Assembly (NCBI GenBank): GCA_027625915.1
Contig: JANTQA010000060.1
Location: forward strand, 2,728,001 to 2,792,000
Direction of reading: 5' to 3'
From: Anaeramoeba flamelloides
Taxonomy: Eukaryota > Metamonada > Anaeramoebidae
Length of the DNA stretch: 64,000 nt
How positions within the stretch are numbered: position 1 is the first letter of the stretch; each line of letters opens with the position of its first letter. Positions 1 through 12,900 of the stretch are shown one piece after another. The notes beneath the pieces were generated by a model. It had not been told where the DNA came from. It did no database searches and saw only the letters and a list, made by a program, of their open reading frames with translations. Position numbers and translations under genes: made by a program.

Positions 1-393
1 TCCATAAAGCTAAATTTTTTTACCATTTATTGTGTGAATATCAGTATTATTGAATGTTGATATTCTTTGTATTTCTGTACTAATTTTCAACTTGTTGTTA
101 ACTACTGAAATAGAAATTGAAAGTGTTCAAGAAAACTCTGATTTCCAACAAAACTGATTCTTCCTTATTTATCAAAAATATTAAAAAAAAAAATTACGTA
201 ACTGTTTCTCCAAATCTTCTCGAATAAAATAAAAAGAATATTGAATTACTGATTAAAAACGATAATTCATTTCAACAACTATTGGACGAACTTTCACACA
301 TTCTGAATATAAAGAATTGGATCATTTTTTAACCCTCTTGTTTGAAATAAAAATATCTATTTTCTTCTCCAAACAAACAAAAAATAAAAATAG
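1..393. other. Upstream non-coding region of the helicase gene
   Basis: AT-rich sequence without a recognisable reading frame. It ends in an A-rich leader directly before the helicase start codon at 394, and probably carries that gene's promoter and 5' untranslated region. I see no convincing TATA-type element and no repeat shared with the rest of the window. Confidence 0.5.
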
Positions 394-2997
394 ATGGATC
401 CAAGATCAATAAACAAAAAAAAAAAAAAGCATTCTGGTGGCTTTCAAAGCTTAAATCTCAACAAAAATGTACTTAAAGGCATCTACAAAATGAGATATAA
501 TGTACCAACACCTATTCAAAGAAAAGTATTACCAGTTTTACTTGAAGGGAAGGATGTTTTTGCGATGGCTAAAACTGGATCTGGAAAGACAGGATCCTTT
601 TTGATTCCATTAATTAACAAATTAGGAAGCCACTCACAAAAGGTAGGAGTTCGAGGTATTGTCATTAGCCCCACAAGAGATTTGACATTGCAAACAGCAA
701 GGTTTTGTCGGGTCTTCAGTTCATTTACGGATCTAAGGGTCTGTGTCTTGGTTGGGGGCCAAAGTATGGAAGAAGAGTTCCATGCCCTGTCTTCAAACCC
801 AGACATTTTGATTGCAACCCCAGGTAGGCTATTGCACCATATCAACGAAACTGGGTTAACCTTTAGGAGTTGCCAATATTTAGTTTTGGATGAAGCAGAT
901 CAATTGTTAGAAAAGGGATTCCAACAGCAGCTAATGGACATTTTAAGAGTAGTTTCTACAACCAGACAGACTGTCTGCGTTTCTGCAACCTTACCAAAAC
1001 TATTGGTTGAATTTATCAAGATTGGTTTAAATGAGCCACAGATCATTCGGCTGGATATCGAGCATACCTTACCAGAAAATTTAAAATTACACTTTTTAAC
1101 AATTCGAACCGAAAGTAAAGTGTCTGCACTAGTCGCTCTATTGGACAGACTGGAATCAAAAGGGAAAAACAACACAAATCAAAATCTTCAAAACAGAATG
1201 GAAGAAAAAAAAAAAAAAGAAAAAGCAAACAAATATAAAAGGTACAACAAGAACAACAAAAACAACAACAACGACGACATGACTCAAACACTAATCTTTT
1301 TTTCAACAAGATACCATGTCGAATTTGTGAACACTTACTTAGAAAAATTAGGGTATAACTGTACAATGATCTTTGGGGAAATGGATCAAAATGCAAGAAG
1401 AATGCAATTAGAGGAGTTCAGACTAAAGAAAAAAAGCATCTTGTTAACGACAGATCTAGCCTCTCGTGGGCTAGATGTCCCAAATTTAGATCACGTCATT
1501 AACTTTGATTTTCCAGCAACTGCCAAACTGTTCGTTCATAGGGTCGGTCGAACTGCGCGTAGCGGTTCCTATGGGCAAGGATGGTCATTGATTTCTATTG
1601 ACGAATATCCATATGTTTATGATTTATTTTTGTTTTTAAATAAAAATTTCCCCAAGTGCTATACCATCCCACAAGAAATTCTGGACTCTGGCTTTGAAAG
1701 AATATATAATTTGAAAAGTAGAGATACAGATCTTGAAAAGCAATTTAAATCAATGCAAAATGGGTTCAAAATGTATATAAAAACAAGGCCTAACGCCAGA
1801 AATCCATCAATTAAAAAATCAAAATTATTAATTGAAAAAAACGGAATTTCTGTACATCCGTTATGGGGCGACGACGAAGACGATGATGATGATAATGGTA
1901 ATGGTAATGATAACAATGAACAAAATTCCAAAAATCAAAAGAATAAACAAAAAAAAAAAAAGCCAATCAACAAATATATTGAAAATGAGAAATTATTTCA
2001 ATCTTTAAGAGCATTTAGACCATCCCAAACTATTTTTGAAATTACTGGCACAGACACGCTAACAAACAAGACAAAGATGAATTTGCAACAAAAAGGTAAA
2101 AAGAATTTAAAAAAAATTTTCCAACTACAAAATCGAAATGCCGCGAAAGTAATGAAAAGAAAAAGAAAATTACATGAGTCATTAATAAAAAGTAAAAAAA
2201 TTAATAAGGAAAGAGAAGATAAAAAATTATATGCAAAAATTGAATTACAATTTCAAAATAGAAATAAAAAAGAAAGAAAGGAAAAAAAATTATTAGAGAA
2301 ATTAAAAAAAGGCAAAAGCTCGATCGAAAAAACAGAAAAATTAAAATCAATAAAAAACAAAAAAAATATAGATCAAGTAAACCAATTTGGTAAGCATGTA
2401 GACAACGATTTCTTTTTAAGCTATACTCCCCAAAATGCAAATAAAGAAAGGGGCTTACAAATCAATTCGAATTTTTCATCAAGTAATAGCTTTAACAATA
2501 AAGATGATTCTATTTATAACTCAATCCTGGAAATCTTGCCAGATGAAAGAGAATCTTTGAAAAAAAGATCTTCAATCAAACGATGGGACAGTCGAAGGAA
2601 AAAATATGTTGTGGAACATAGCGGCTCAGTTAAGGGGCTAAATAAAAGATTATTGAAAAATGAAAGTGGCGCGCAAGTAAATCTCAATAAATTAAATACT
2701 AAAAAGAAGAGAAGAAGTAAATATGAAGATTGGAAAGAAAAAACACATAAAAGAATCCAAGAAGATGGCGAAATAGAAGAAATTTGGGATTCCAGAGACG
2801 CTCAAGAAATTGAAAATTTGAAGAAAAAGCGTTTTGGAAATAAAATAAGAAAAAAATCATCATTCAGAGGTAAAAACGAATTGCAAAATTCTCAGCAATT
2901 GTTGAAAAAAAGAAGAATGCAAGATAAATTTAAAAATAGGAATTTTAAGAAGAAAAATAATGGTAATAATAATCATTCAAATAGGAAAAAAAAATAA
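394..2997 (+). CDS. DBP10: DEAD-box ATP-dependent RNA helicase, Dbp10/DDX54 family (867 aa)
   Basis: Predicted nucleolar RNA helicase for large ribosomal subunit assembly. Visible core motifs: Q motif around residues 17-42 (PTPIQ), Walker A AKTGSGKT at 59-66, PTRDLTLQ at 93-100 (motif Ia, usually PTRELALQ), TPGR at 142-145, DEAD at 166-169, SAT at 197-199, motif V TTDLASRGLD at 352-361 and motif VI HRVGRTARSG at 382-391. What narrows it to Dbp10/DDX54 is the C-terminal block around residues 727-795, with IKRWDSRRKKYV followed by a basic YEDWKEKTHKR segment, matching the family's DBP10CT domain. The length suits the family (human and yeast members are about 880-1,000 residues). A K/N-rich insertion at about 257-296 interrupts the core between motifs III and IV, and the tail is strongly basic. 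One uninterrupted exon; the first in-frame ATG is taken as start. Family assignment is secure; nucleolar role is from the family. Confidence 0.93.
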   Translation: MDPRSINKKKKKHSGGFQSLNLNKNVLKGIYKMRYNVPTPIQRKVLPVLLEGKDVFAMAKTGSGKTGSFLIPLINKLGSHSQKVGVRGIVISPTRDLTLQTARFCRVFSSFTDLRVCVLVGGQSMEEEFHALSSNPDILIATPGRLLHHINETGLTFRSCQYLVLDEADQLLEKGFQQQLMDILRVVSTTRQTVCVSATLPKLLVEFIKIGLNEPQIIRLDIEHTLPENLKLHFLTIRTESKVSALVALLDRLESKGKNNTNQNLQNRMEEKKKKEKANKYKRYNKNNKNNNNDDMTQTLIFFSTRYHVEFVNTYLEKLGYNCTMIFGEMDQNARRMQLEEFRLKKKSILLTTDLASRGLDVPNLDHVINFDFPATAKLFVHRVGRTARSGSYGQGWSLISIDEYPYVYDLFLFLNKNFPKCYTIPQEILDSGFERIYNLKSRDTDLEKQFKSMQNGFKMYIKTRPNARNPSIKKSKLLIEKNGISVHPLWGDDEDDDDDNGNGNDNNEQNSKNQKNKQKKKKPINKYIENEKLFQSLRAFRPSQTIFEITGTDTLTNKTKMNLQQKGKKNLKKIFQLQNRNAAKVMKRKRKLHESLIKSKKINKEREDKKLYAKIELQFQNRNKKERKEKKLLEKLKKGKSSIEKTEKLKSIKNKKNIDQVNQFGKHVDNDFFLSYTPQNANKERGLQINSNFSSSNSFNNKDDSIYNSILEILPDERESLKKRSSIKRWDSRRKKYVVEHSGSVKGLNKRLLKNESGAQVNLNKLNTKKKRRSKYEDWKEKTHKRIQEDGEIEEIWDSRDAQEIENLKKKRFGNKIRKKSSFRGKNELQNSQQLLKKRRMQDKFKNRNFKKKNNGNNNHSNRKKK

Positions 2998-4426
2998 GAT
3001 CTTTTTATAAGATATAATATACCTAGTTATGTATGTATGTATGCATGTGTACGTACATATGTATTTTTTTTGTATGTTTTCATCAAGATCGAATTTGTTT
3101 CAAATAATTTATCAAATAATTTAGAATTTTTTTATCATTTAGATATTATTTATTTATTTATTTTAAAATATAAAATTAGATTATGATATTCCTATAAATT
3201 TAATTTTATTTTTTCTTAATTCTTTTAAAATTTTCACAAAATAAATCATTAAACCCTAGAATTTACATATCCAAATAAGTATTTTAAATTATTTTATTAT
3301 TTTCTTTATTTAAAACTTTTATTAAAGAATTTGAAACTATAGTCAAATCCAAAAATTGCATGAGAGCTTTGAGTTATACGATGAAAAAAAAAAATTGATT
3401 TTTAAATACATGTATTTGAATAAAAGAATTCTCATTTTTTCTTAAATAATAGTTCAAAATTATTATTATTTTTCCCTTTACTTTTTGGAAGTTTCCTTTT
3501 TTTTTTCTCTAAAAAAGAATTTTTGATTTTTTTGTAATTTTTTTTTGATTTTTTTTTTTGGGGGTGTTTTTTTTTAATAAAAGGTAGAGAAGAAGAAAAA
3601 AATCAATGGTGTCATTCTAAAGTGGTGAGGCAAAGTTTTGAAGAAGGGAAATCGTGGTAGAAAGTTATCTAATTCTTATATACGATTGCCTTATATTCGT
3701 GTTAACTTACTGTGTGATAATGCATTGTATTTGGATTTCAAACCTGTATAGTGTGGTATTACCTTAATAGGTGGTATTTTTGTTGCGATTTAGAAAATTT
3801 TGAAATTATTGGTATAAAGGGAAACAACTAACCACCCATTCAACACTTTGGGTACATAAAAAAAAAATTTAAATTTTATTTGTATTTTTGGAAATTTATG
3901 GTTACACTCTTATGTTGCTTAGGGTTCTTTTTCTTTTTATTTTATTTGTTTAAAAAGGACAATTTTTCTTTTGTGTTTTAGGAAAAGATATATTGTGAGA
4001 TATTATACAGCCTAAATTAAAGTTTGTATAAAATAACTCTCTTTAAAAAAATTTTTGTGGGAAACATGAAGTAAATTTTATTGATTTTTCCATTTTCAAT
4101 ATAAAAAAAAAAAAATTGGTAGAAATTTTTTAATTTTTTGTTATTTTGAGTTGTTTTTTTTTTTTTGAAATGTTTATTATCATATGGCCATATTTTTAAA
4201 TTGTTAATTAAAGAAAATAATTCAATATAATTATCATTTCTAATTGATATTAATATTATTCTTTTTACCTATCAAAAAAAATCAATGTGTAAACAAAATT
4301 TCAAAATTAGAGGTAAAGTATATTATTATTATTATTTTATTTATTTATTTATTATATAAAAAATAAAATGATTACACTGTATTTTTATTTATTCATCTAT
4401 ATTGGTTATTATCTATAAACATTTTA

Positions 4427-4623
4427 CAGTCAGTTTCACTTTTAAAGAACAAACTTTCAACGAAATTTAAGGCATAATAAAAATCTCAAATTAAGTCACA
4501 AAATTCAAATTCTAGTAAAAATAAATTGTAAAAAAAAAAATTCCAAAAAATATTCTTTAATTTGAGATTTTTTTGTGCCTTAAATAACGTTGAATTTTTG
4601 TGCCTTAAAAGGGAAACTGACTG
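4427..4623. mobile_element. Mariner-type MITE, family 1, copy A
   Basis: A 197-base element with terminal inverted repeats: the left end begins CAGTCAGTTTCACTTTTAA and the right end reads back almost identically, one mismatch in the first 19 bases. The repeat continues inward through the ACAAACTTTCAACGAAATTTA block. It is flanked on both sides by TA (4425-4426 and 4624-4625), the target duplication of Tc1/mariner-type transposases. Two relatives lie at 42406-42604 and 62774-62971. No coding capacity. Confidence 0.85.
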
Positions 4624-5029
4624 TAGTAAAATACATTATTATTTAAAAAAAAAAACAATTGAACAAAATTTTTTTCATATGAAAAATCTACCCCTATTTT
4701 TGAAATTTTGTTTATACTGTTTTTGAAAAATAATTTTCATTCCCAAATCATTTTCTTTTTATTGCATTTTCATTTAATTTTTCTTCTGAATTTCCTAAAA
4801 GTGGAAAAAAGAATTATATTATTTTTACTATATTGTGGTATAAAAAATTTTTCAAAAAAAAAGGAAAATGTGCCTGCTTGCTGAAAAATATAATTATTTT
4901 GGAAGAAAAATTAGAATTCCTTTCGCAAAAGAGAAAATCCTATTGTTTTAATTGAGCTATTACAACATTAAAAATAAAATTTTCAACTTTTGATCTGCTT
5001 TTTTATAGTGATCAAAATAATACCTGAAC

Positions 5030-5480
5030 AACGACTATAATCTGTATTTCAAAAGATAATTCAGACTTTTTTTTTATTCTTGAAACTAGATAACATCCAA
5101 TTTACTACCCAATAGTATACCTAAGTTCAAATCAATTTTGAAGGTAAAATCCTTGAATTTTTAGTTAAAATTTAAATTAGGAATGAAATTTGTTCGAATT
5201 TTTTCATAATTTTTTGTTAATTATTATGAAAAATTTTTTTTTTATTTTTCGGTTAGAATACTATCAAAATTTACTCTATTTTTTGAGATAAATTTTTCAA
5301 TTTGATCCTTCATTTTTAAAATTTGGTTTTTAAGTAATTGAACTTTTGAAAACCAATATCATATTTAATCAGAGTTTATTGTTGATTTCTTTGATTGGTT
5401 GATGTATAGGTCTTCTATAACTAAAAAAAAACAGTTTTTTATTTTGAAAGACTGATATAACTTTTATGCAAGTATTATTT
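5030..5480. repeat. Dispersed AT-rich repeat, family 12
   Basis: Shares recognisable blocks with 22320-22560: a stretch ending in AATTTGATCCTT, then TCTTTGATTGGTTGATGT against TCTTTGATCGGTTGATGT, then a TTTATTTTGAAA block. The upstream part also resembles 16600-16740 (ATCTAATTTCAAATCAATT type block). No ends, coding frame or target duplication could be fixed; limits are approximate. Confidence 0.45.
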
Positions 5481-5647
5481 TTGACAACAGTATGACTCAA
5501 TTTTATGTTATTTCTTTAAAAATCGAACAACAAAAACAAAAACAATATAAATTAATTAATTTAATTTCGGAGTTCTCAATGAAAAAGATCTAATTAAAAA
5601 GAAATATAATTTCACTGAAATATCATAGAACAAAGGATGAAAAAACA

Positions 5648-6105
5648 ATGCCCGGTTTTCGAAATAAATTATTTTGACAACCTTTAACCCATTAAAAAAA
5701 AATTATCCCATGCTTTTTTTTTCACTCTTGGGTATCTGAAGAAAGAAATTTGGGTAAAAATTTCAGATTAGGAGTTAAATTGACTGTTGAGGTTGGGTCT
5801 TTGAATTAAGTCAAAGGTTCAAAAATATTTACTTCTTTTTGTTTCTAAAATTTCCTCATAATTATAAAATTATTAAATTAAACTTATTTTTATAAAAAAA
5901 ATACAAAAAATGAAATTTTTCTAATTTTTTTTTCAAAAAATGACTTTTTATTCTTTCATTATCCTCATTTTTTTTTTCAAATTTATTTAAAGAACCCTAT
6001 TTCTCGTTTATATGTTGTTGACATCATATTGATTTCTTTCTTTAATTTCTACTCTCAGCCACTATTTTTTACAAAAGTTAAATGATTGTAATTGGTTAAA
6101 GGTTG
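5648..6105 (-). mobile_element. Old copy of the family 4 inverted-repeat element
   Basis: Degraded, reverse-oriented relative of the element at 51461-51935. Shared blocks include GAACCCTATTTCTCGTTTAT (5996 onward), the TTTATTTCTA...CAGCCA..ATTTTTT segment and the terminal TTAAAGGTTGTC. The outermost bases have drifted too far to define a target duplication, so this copy is older than the one at 51461. Confidence 0.6.
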
Positions 6106-6370
6106 TCAATACTGATAAATTCTAATAAAATTTAAAAAATTTTTAGTTAAGTTTTGATTTTTTTAAATCTTAGAACTGTTTCTTATCAAACATTACCTGA
6201 CAAAGAATATTTTGAAGAAAAACTAATTTTACAGAGTTTCTATATACTTGACTTCATTAAATGCTTTATTCAAAGCTTGAGCAGAAAAATTTCAAAAAGG
6301 AAAATCAAGTAAAAATTTCCAAATATAAATTGCATTATTTCAAATTAGTTTAGTTTCAAAAAGGTAGTAA
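6106..6370. repeat. Dispersed repeat, family 11, copy A
   Basis: Similar in order and sequence to 9850-10110 and 50590-50830: a CTGATAAATTC.AATAAAATTT start, a GAATATTTTGAAGA block, TTTACAGAGTTTCT, then ATGCTTTATTCAAAG and a GGAAAATCAAGTAAAAATTT block. No terminal inverted repeat or frame is evident; possibly an internal part of a longer element. Confidence 0.5.
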
Positions 6371-6997
6371 AAATTTTTACTCATTTAAAAATATCCAAAC
6401 AAAATTATTCAAAAGTTTTTTAGAGTTGTATTAGAGCTTGGGGAATTATGAATTCTTCTTAAAACCATTGGCAATAAAAAGTTTTCGATTCATAAAAATA
6501 ATTAGAGATTGAAGAAATCATAACTACCCTTATAAGTTGATGAAATTGAAATGGTTGTTGTTTTAATCTTTTTATTAAGTAACAACAAAACAATGAGAGA
6601 AATACTTCTTTGAAACTAAAACTCAAAAAGGGAAACAAACGAGAATCCAATTTTGATTGTGAGAACCATTTATTAAAAAATGTATTTTGCAAAAACTTTT
6701 GTGTGATCCAAAAAAAATCATTTACAAATAAAATATTCCAACAAATAATTTTTTTTGTCTGTCTCTGATTACACAACAGAATATATTGTTCTCAGAAAAA
6801 CAAAAACAATTTTATAAAAAATTGTTAATTTATTGCTTTTGACAAGTTTTGGAATTATTTGTACAAGTTTGTTATTTACTCATTTTAGAAACTGTTTGTA
6901 CTTGGTTGTAGAAAAAATGAAACAAAGTTGCAAAAATTTTCAGAATGTTGACTGGAATTTGCACTTCTGATTTTATTTTTTTTAAATTTACTGTAAA

Positions 6998-9900
6998 ATG
7001 TCGAAACGATGTCCAAGATGTATGAAAGCTGTTTATTTTAATGAAAGAATAACAGCATTAGGAAGAGACTGGCACAAAACGTGTTTTAAATGCACGTCAT
7101 GTGACAAAAGGCTAGTCTCTGGTTCCTTTACCGAACATAATAATAAACCGTAACTTTTTTTTTCTTTTTCAAATTTTTCGAAACAAATTCTTTTTATCAT
7201 TTTTTTGCAAAAGAGAAAGTCCTCTTTTTTCTTCTTCTTTTGGTTTTTTTTAAATCCAAAAGTCCAAAACTGTTTCGAAAAGCAACGAACTTATTTTATA
7301 TATTTTTTTACCAAACAAAATAAAAAACACAACAACGATCTAAAGTTATTGTAAAACATGCTACAACAAGCAATTTAAATCGTCTGGGTATGGAAGTGGA
7401 GGTTTGTCAAGTTTTACAGATCAAAATGAAGTAAGAGAAAAAACTAGTATGAGAAAAGTTAATACTGGGGGAAAACAAAAGCCTTGGGGAAGTGGAGGAT
7501 CGTATATCAGGCCTTCGGATAGCAGAGGGACAAGAAAAACCAGTAATACCCAAAACACAAGAAGTGGCTTTTCAAATTCACGTGTCAAGATGAACAATAC
7601 GAGAAAGCCAACTTGTACAAAGTGTAGACAATTAATTAATGGACTTGTTATCGAAGTTGATGGTAAAACACTCCATGACTATTGTTTTAGGTGTAACAAA
7701 TGTAATTGCGAACTTAATAACAAGACTTTTTTTAATGAAAAGAATGAAGTAATTTTTTTCTCCCTTTCTTTTCTCCCATTATTTTGTAAAACTCTTTTTC
7801 AGAGAAAAACTCCTAAAAACTTTCAATTCTTTACAAATTTATTTTTCCTTTTGTTTATTCTTGTAAAATCCTTATTGAATTATTTTTTTAAATATGGATA
7901 TTTGTAGAATAAATGAGAAAAAATTTGCACTTCATTTTTATTTTCCTTTTTCAAATAGAGTCCTGAATTCCATCCCCCATCTTGGAAACTTTCTATTTAT
8001 ATACGAAATAAAGGAAAATCAATCTTTTTTCCCATTTATTCTTCAAGTATCAGTAAGATCTTTTTTTTTTTTTATCTCATTTCATTCAGATCTCTTTTAT
8101 GAAATAGAGTGTTAATTTTCTTATAAACAATTTTTGAAGAGTACCATTCTATTTAAGTAAAGGATTATTTCTTTAAATGAAATGAAAAGAAAAAAAAAAA
8201 GTTCGAAATTTATAAAAAATAATAATTATCATAAAATTGTGTTTAACGTAATTTTTTTTACAATATAGTACTATTGCGATAGGTGTATTGGATCAGTTCG
8301 AACAACTAGTGTTTCTATAAAATCACAATCTGTACCAAAATGCAAAAAATGTTTTAGGCCAATTACTGGTGATATTATGGCCGTTGATGGAAATGATTAC
8401 CATGAACATTGCTTCAAATGTCAAAAATGTAGCACATCCTTAATAAACAAAGAGTTTTTCAAAGAAGGTTTATATGTAAACATTTTACAGTTTTTTTTTT
8501 TTTTTTTTTTAAATGATAACCGATTGTTTTTTGTGGTTGTGTATTTTTTTTTTTCAAACAAACAATTACAAATAAATTATTAACTTTTGTTTGATTCAAC
8601 AATTAGTAACACAATTAACTACGCTCTTTTTTGCACTCTTCAAGGTATAAAAATAAATTTTTTTAATTTTATACAACAGTTTGAAAAAAGTGAGGACTTT
8701 TATAAAACTTTTTTCAAATTTTTATTTTAAAAAGTTCCAGTTTTATATCTAAAACTTTTTTCAGGCTTTTTCTTTTATAAAGTTTTCAATTATCAGAATT
8801 GAAAGTTTTCTATTTTAAAAAAGTGAAGAATCAGACTTTAAATATGAGATAGAGGCTAGGGAATGGAAAGAAAAGTGTTTTTTTTTTTAAAAAAAGACCA
8901 CACTTTATTAAAACAGAAAACTTTAAAAACTTTTAATTCTGATAATCATAAATAAATAAAATTTTCAATTTTAATCATCGATCATTTCATACCACCATTA
9001 GAATTTTTGAATTAATGTTGACTAAAATTGAGATTTTCAACTAAAATGTTAATATCAAATAAACATAATGATGAATATTTTACAGTTGCTAAATAAAGGA
9101 AACACCATAAATATTTTTTGAAGTGTATTAAAAAAATTTTTCGTTGAAATTTTTACAAATATATAAACATCAAACCTACAGTAAATTTGTAGAATATATA
9201 TAAATTGATTTTTTATTATAGAAACTATTTTCTCTGACAGGAGGTAAATTTGATGTGGCAAGATATCTAAGAAACCATAAATTGTTATAAAACTGTTTTA
9301 AAAAAAGAAATACTCAAATATTTAAAAAGGGTTTATCTAACTGCTTATAAGAAAGAACCAAACAGTTTGAGCAACATTTTTCTAAATTTTTAGTAATAAA
9401 TTTTTTTAATACTGTTATCATAGAGGAAAAATATTTCTCTGAGTTATAATTTTTTTTATTTTTCTTCTTTACAAAGCAAATTCAAATAAAAAAATTTCAT
9501 TTTTTTTAATCTTCAATTATTTAATTAATAAAAACCTTGGGATTAAACAATTTAGAATCAACTATTAAACACGACTTTTAGGTTTCTGTGATTTCTGTGA
9601 TTTCTGCGATTTCTGTGATTTCTTTGATTATAAAATTCCATTTTTGGGTTTGTTGACAAAAAAAAAATTCACTTATGCAATTTTATTTGTTTTGATTCAA
9701 AATTTTCTCTTACCGCTCAAAAATAAACTAAAAAACAAAATTTTCCAATCAGTTAAAACGGTTAAAAGAATAATATTAATACAACAATTTCCTGAAATTT
9801 GGAAATAATTTTGATTTTTGACTAATATAAATTGAAATTTTTATCTTTTTACACTGATAAATTCAATAAAATTTTAAAAAATTTTTACTTCCATTTCCAT

Positions 9901-12900
9901 TTTTGTAAATCCTATAACTCCACTTTTTAAAGCCCAACTCATTAAATAGTCCTTGGGTAAGAACATTTTGAAGATCAACTCTTTTTACAAAGTTTTATAA
10001 CATTTAAACCAATAAAATACTTTATTCAAAAACAAGTTAAAAAAATTTCCAAAAGTTAAAAAGGAATCAAAAATTCTCAAACAAATATTATAATTTATCT
10101 GTATGATACAGATAAATTTCTATTTCATTGAAGAAAATTTTATAATTGAAAATCAATTTCTATGTATTCTACAAATTTATGGTTTGATTAATGATTGTAA
10201 CAGAATTAAAACTGTGATTATTGTAAAATAAATAAAACAAGATCATAATTTTTTATCAAATAATCTTAAAACAATTGCGAATAATCAAACAAATTAAACA
10301 AAAAAAAAAAGATCAATACAATATATTGGCTTGAATATAATTTCCTACAAAAGAAAATATATTTTACTAATAAAAATATTTTTTTTAAAAGGATTGTTTT
10401 TAATTATAAAAGATGTTATTCATTTTGGTTGAAAATTAAAAGTATTCCTTTTCTTTTTTTTTAGTATTTTCAATTTGTAAAACAAAAATTAAAATATTTG
10501 CAAAATTATCAGTAAAAATAATATCACAAGCCCTAGATTGAAAAAAATAGTAATAAGAAGAATACAATTTCACTCAGAAAAATATTTATCATTCTTGATC
10601 TCATTAACTAACTTGTTAACAAAATTACTAAAAAAAAAAATAATTTTATCAAATTATAAAAACTTTTAAAAAAAATATTAATATCAAAAAGTATTATTGT
10701 GGAAGATGTATGGATAGTTTAAAACCAAAGACTATAACCTCTATAAACACTTCAAATTTACCAAAGTGCAAAAAATGCTATAAGCCAATTACGGGCGATA
10801 TTATGAATGTTGATGGATGGGATTATCATGAAATATGTTTCAAATGCGAAAAATGTAACAAAATGTTGAAGAATGTTGATTTTTTCAAAGAAGGAACAAA
10901 AGTACTATTTTTTCTTTATTTTTAATTCCCCCTTTCTGTTTACTTTAATTTTTTTAATTTTCATTAATAACAATTTTATTTATTTTCAAAAAAATATCCA
11001 ATCAAATACTTTGTTTCGGAAATTATAATTTTTAATTTTAATTTATTTTTTTTATGGCCTATAGTATTATTGTAATAGATGTATTAGTCTCGTTAAGTTT
11101 CAAAAAAAAACTTCAATTAGAAGTACAAATCTACCAAAATGTACAAAATGTTACAAGCCAATTACTGGTGATATCATGGCCGTTGATGGTAAAAATTATC
11201 ATGAATATTGCTTCAAATGTCAAACTTGTCAAAAAATGCTGAAAAATGTTGAATTTTTCAAAGATGGTATATATGTAAAAATTTTCTTTATTCTTAATTT
11301 TTTAATTCCCCCTTTCCATTTACTTTAATTTCTTAAATTTTTTAGTTATTTATTTTTTTCAATTCGTTAAAATACCTTGAATTTTTTTTTTTTTTTTTTT
11401 CATAAAAATAATAATTTATTATCCAAAATTTACTTATGAACAAAAGTATTATTGTGCAAGATGTCTTGAAAAGAAACAAAACCCAAAAACTGTAACCTCT
11501 GTAAGAACATCCAATCTACCAAAATGTAAAAAATGTAGCAAACCGATTACTGGTGATATTATGGCCGTTGATGGATGGGATTATCATGAAAGATGCTTCA
11601 AATGTCAAACTTGTAACAAAATGTTGAAAAACATTGAATTTTTCAAAGATGGAATTTATGTAAAATTTTTCTATATTTTATTTTTTTAATGAATTTTGTT
11701 TTTTTTTTTTAGATTTTTTTTTTTTTTTTATTCTGAAAAAATAATTTGTCGATTCTAATAAAACTATTAATATAATATTTTAACAGTATTATTGTGGAAG
11801 ATGTCTTGAAAAGAAACAAAAACCAAAAAATGTAACCTCTGTAAGAACATCCAACCTACCAAAATGCCATAAATGCTTCAAACCAATTACTGGTGATATT
11901 ATGGCCGTTGATGGATGGGATTATCATGAAAGATGCTTCAAGTGCCAAACTTGTAACAAAATGTTGAAAAATATTGAATTTTTCAAAGATGGAATATATG
12001 TAAACATTTTAAACCTTAATTTTTTTTTAATTTTAATTTCAAATTTTATTTTTAAAACAAACAATCTGTAATCTAAAATACGAATGGAAGAAAAAAAATC
12101 TGTTATTATACAAAGTAGATCGATAATGATTTTGTTTTCGAAATCCCTCTTCAAAATTCATCAGAATCCTTGTAATTTTTTGATCAAACGAAAAAGTTAT
12201 GTAAAAATGAAAATCTATCAAAATATATATTTATAAATTTTTCTTTTATTTATTTTAATTTTCTCGTTACATATTATTTATTTTGTAAAAAACATACTTA
12301 TGAACATAAATTTTCAATCAAAAGTATTATTGTGCAAGATGTCTTGAAAAGAAACAAAACCCAAAAACTGTAACCTCAGTAAGAACATCTAATTTACCAA
12401 AATGTAAAAAATGTAACAAACCGATTACTGGTGATATTATGGCCGTTGATGGATGGGATTATCATGAAAGATGTTTCAAATGCCAAGATTGTAACAAAAT
12501 GTTGAAAAATATTGAATTTTTCAAAGATGGAATATATGTAAACATTTTAACTCTTAATTTTTTTTTTTTTTTTTTTTTTTTAAGTTGATTGGAATTTTTA
12601 TTTTTTATATCTTTAATTAAATAATTTATTAATTATATTTATTGATGTAAATAAAATAATCAAAATATTATTTATTTTTAAAAACTATGAACATAATATT
12701 TTAACAGTATTATTGTGGAAGATGTCTGGAAAAAAAAAAACCAAAAAAAGTAACATCAGTTAGTTCAAGAAATGTACCGAATTGTCACAAATGCTACAAG
12801 CCAATCACCAGTGATATTATGAATGTTGACGGATGGGATTATCATGAAAAATGCTTCAAATGTGAAAAATGTAAAAAACGCTTAAAAAATAAACAATTTT

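Larger units (their letters stand above)
2998..6997. other. Intergenic region with decayed transposons
   Basis: About 4 kb between the helicase and the LIM gene without a gene I can support. 3590-3960 is less AT-rich but shows no frame or RNA fold I recognise. It contains a TA-flanked inverted-repeat element (4427-4623), a dispersed repeat (5030-5480), an old copy of another inverted-repeat element (5648-6105) and a further dispersed repeat (6106-6370). A minus-strand open frame at 6459-6776 is low-complexity and matches nothing I know. Confidence 0.6.

Noticed and set aside
4300-4380. TTA/TTTA runs as regulatory sites
   Set aside because: Simple repeats of a type spread throughout the AT-rich DNA.
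7894-8115. Open frame in LIM intron 2
   Set aside because: Phe/Ser-rich translation of a T-rich intron, no family resemblance, lies between two good splice sites.
9583-9627. Short tandem repeat as a CRISPR array
   Set aside because: Units are 9 bases with no spacers; eukaryotic simple repeat.
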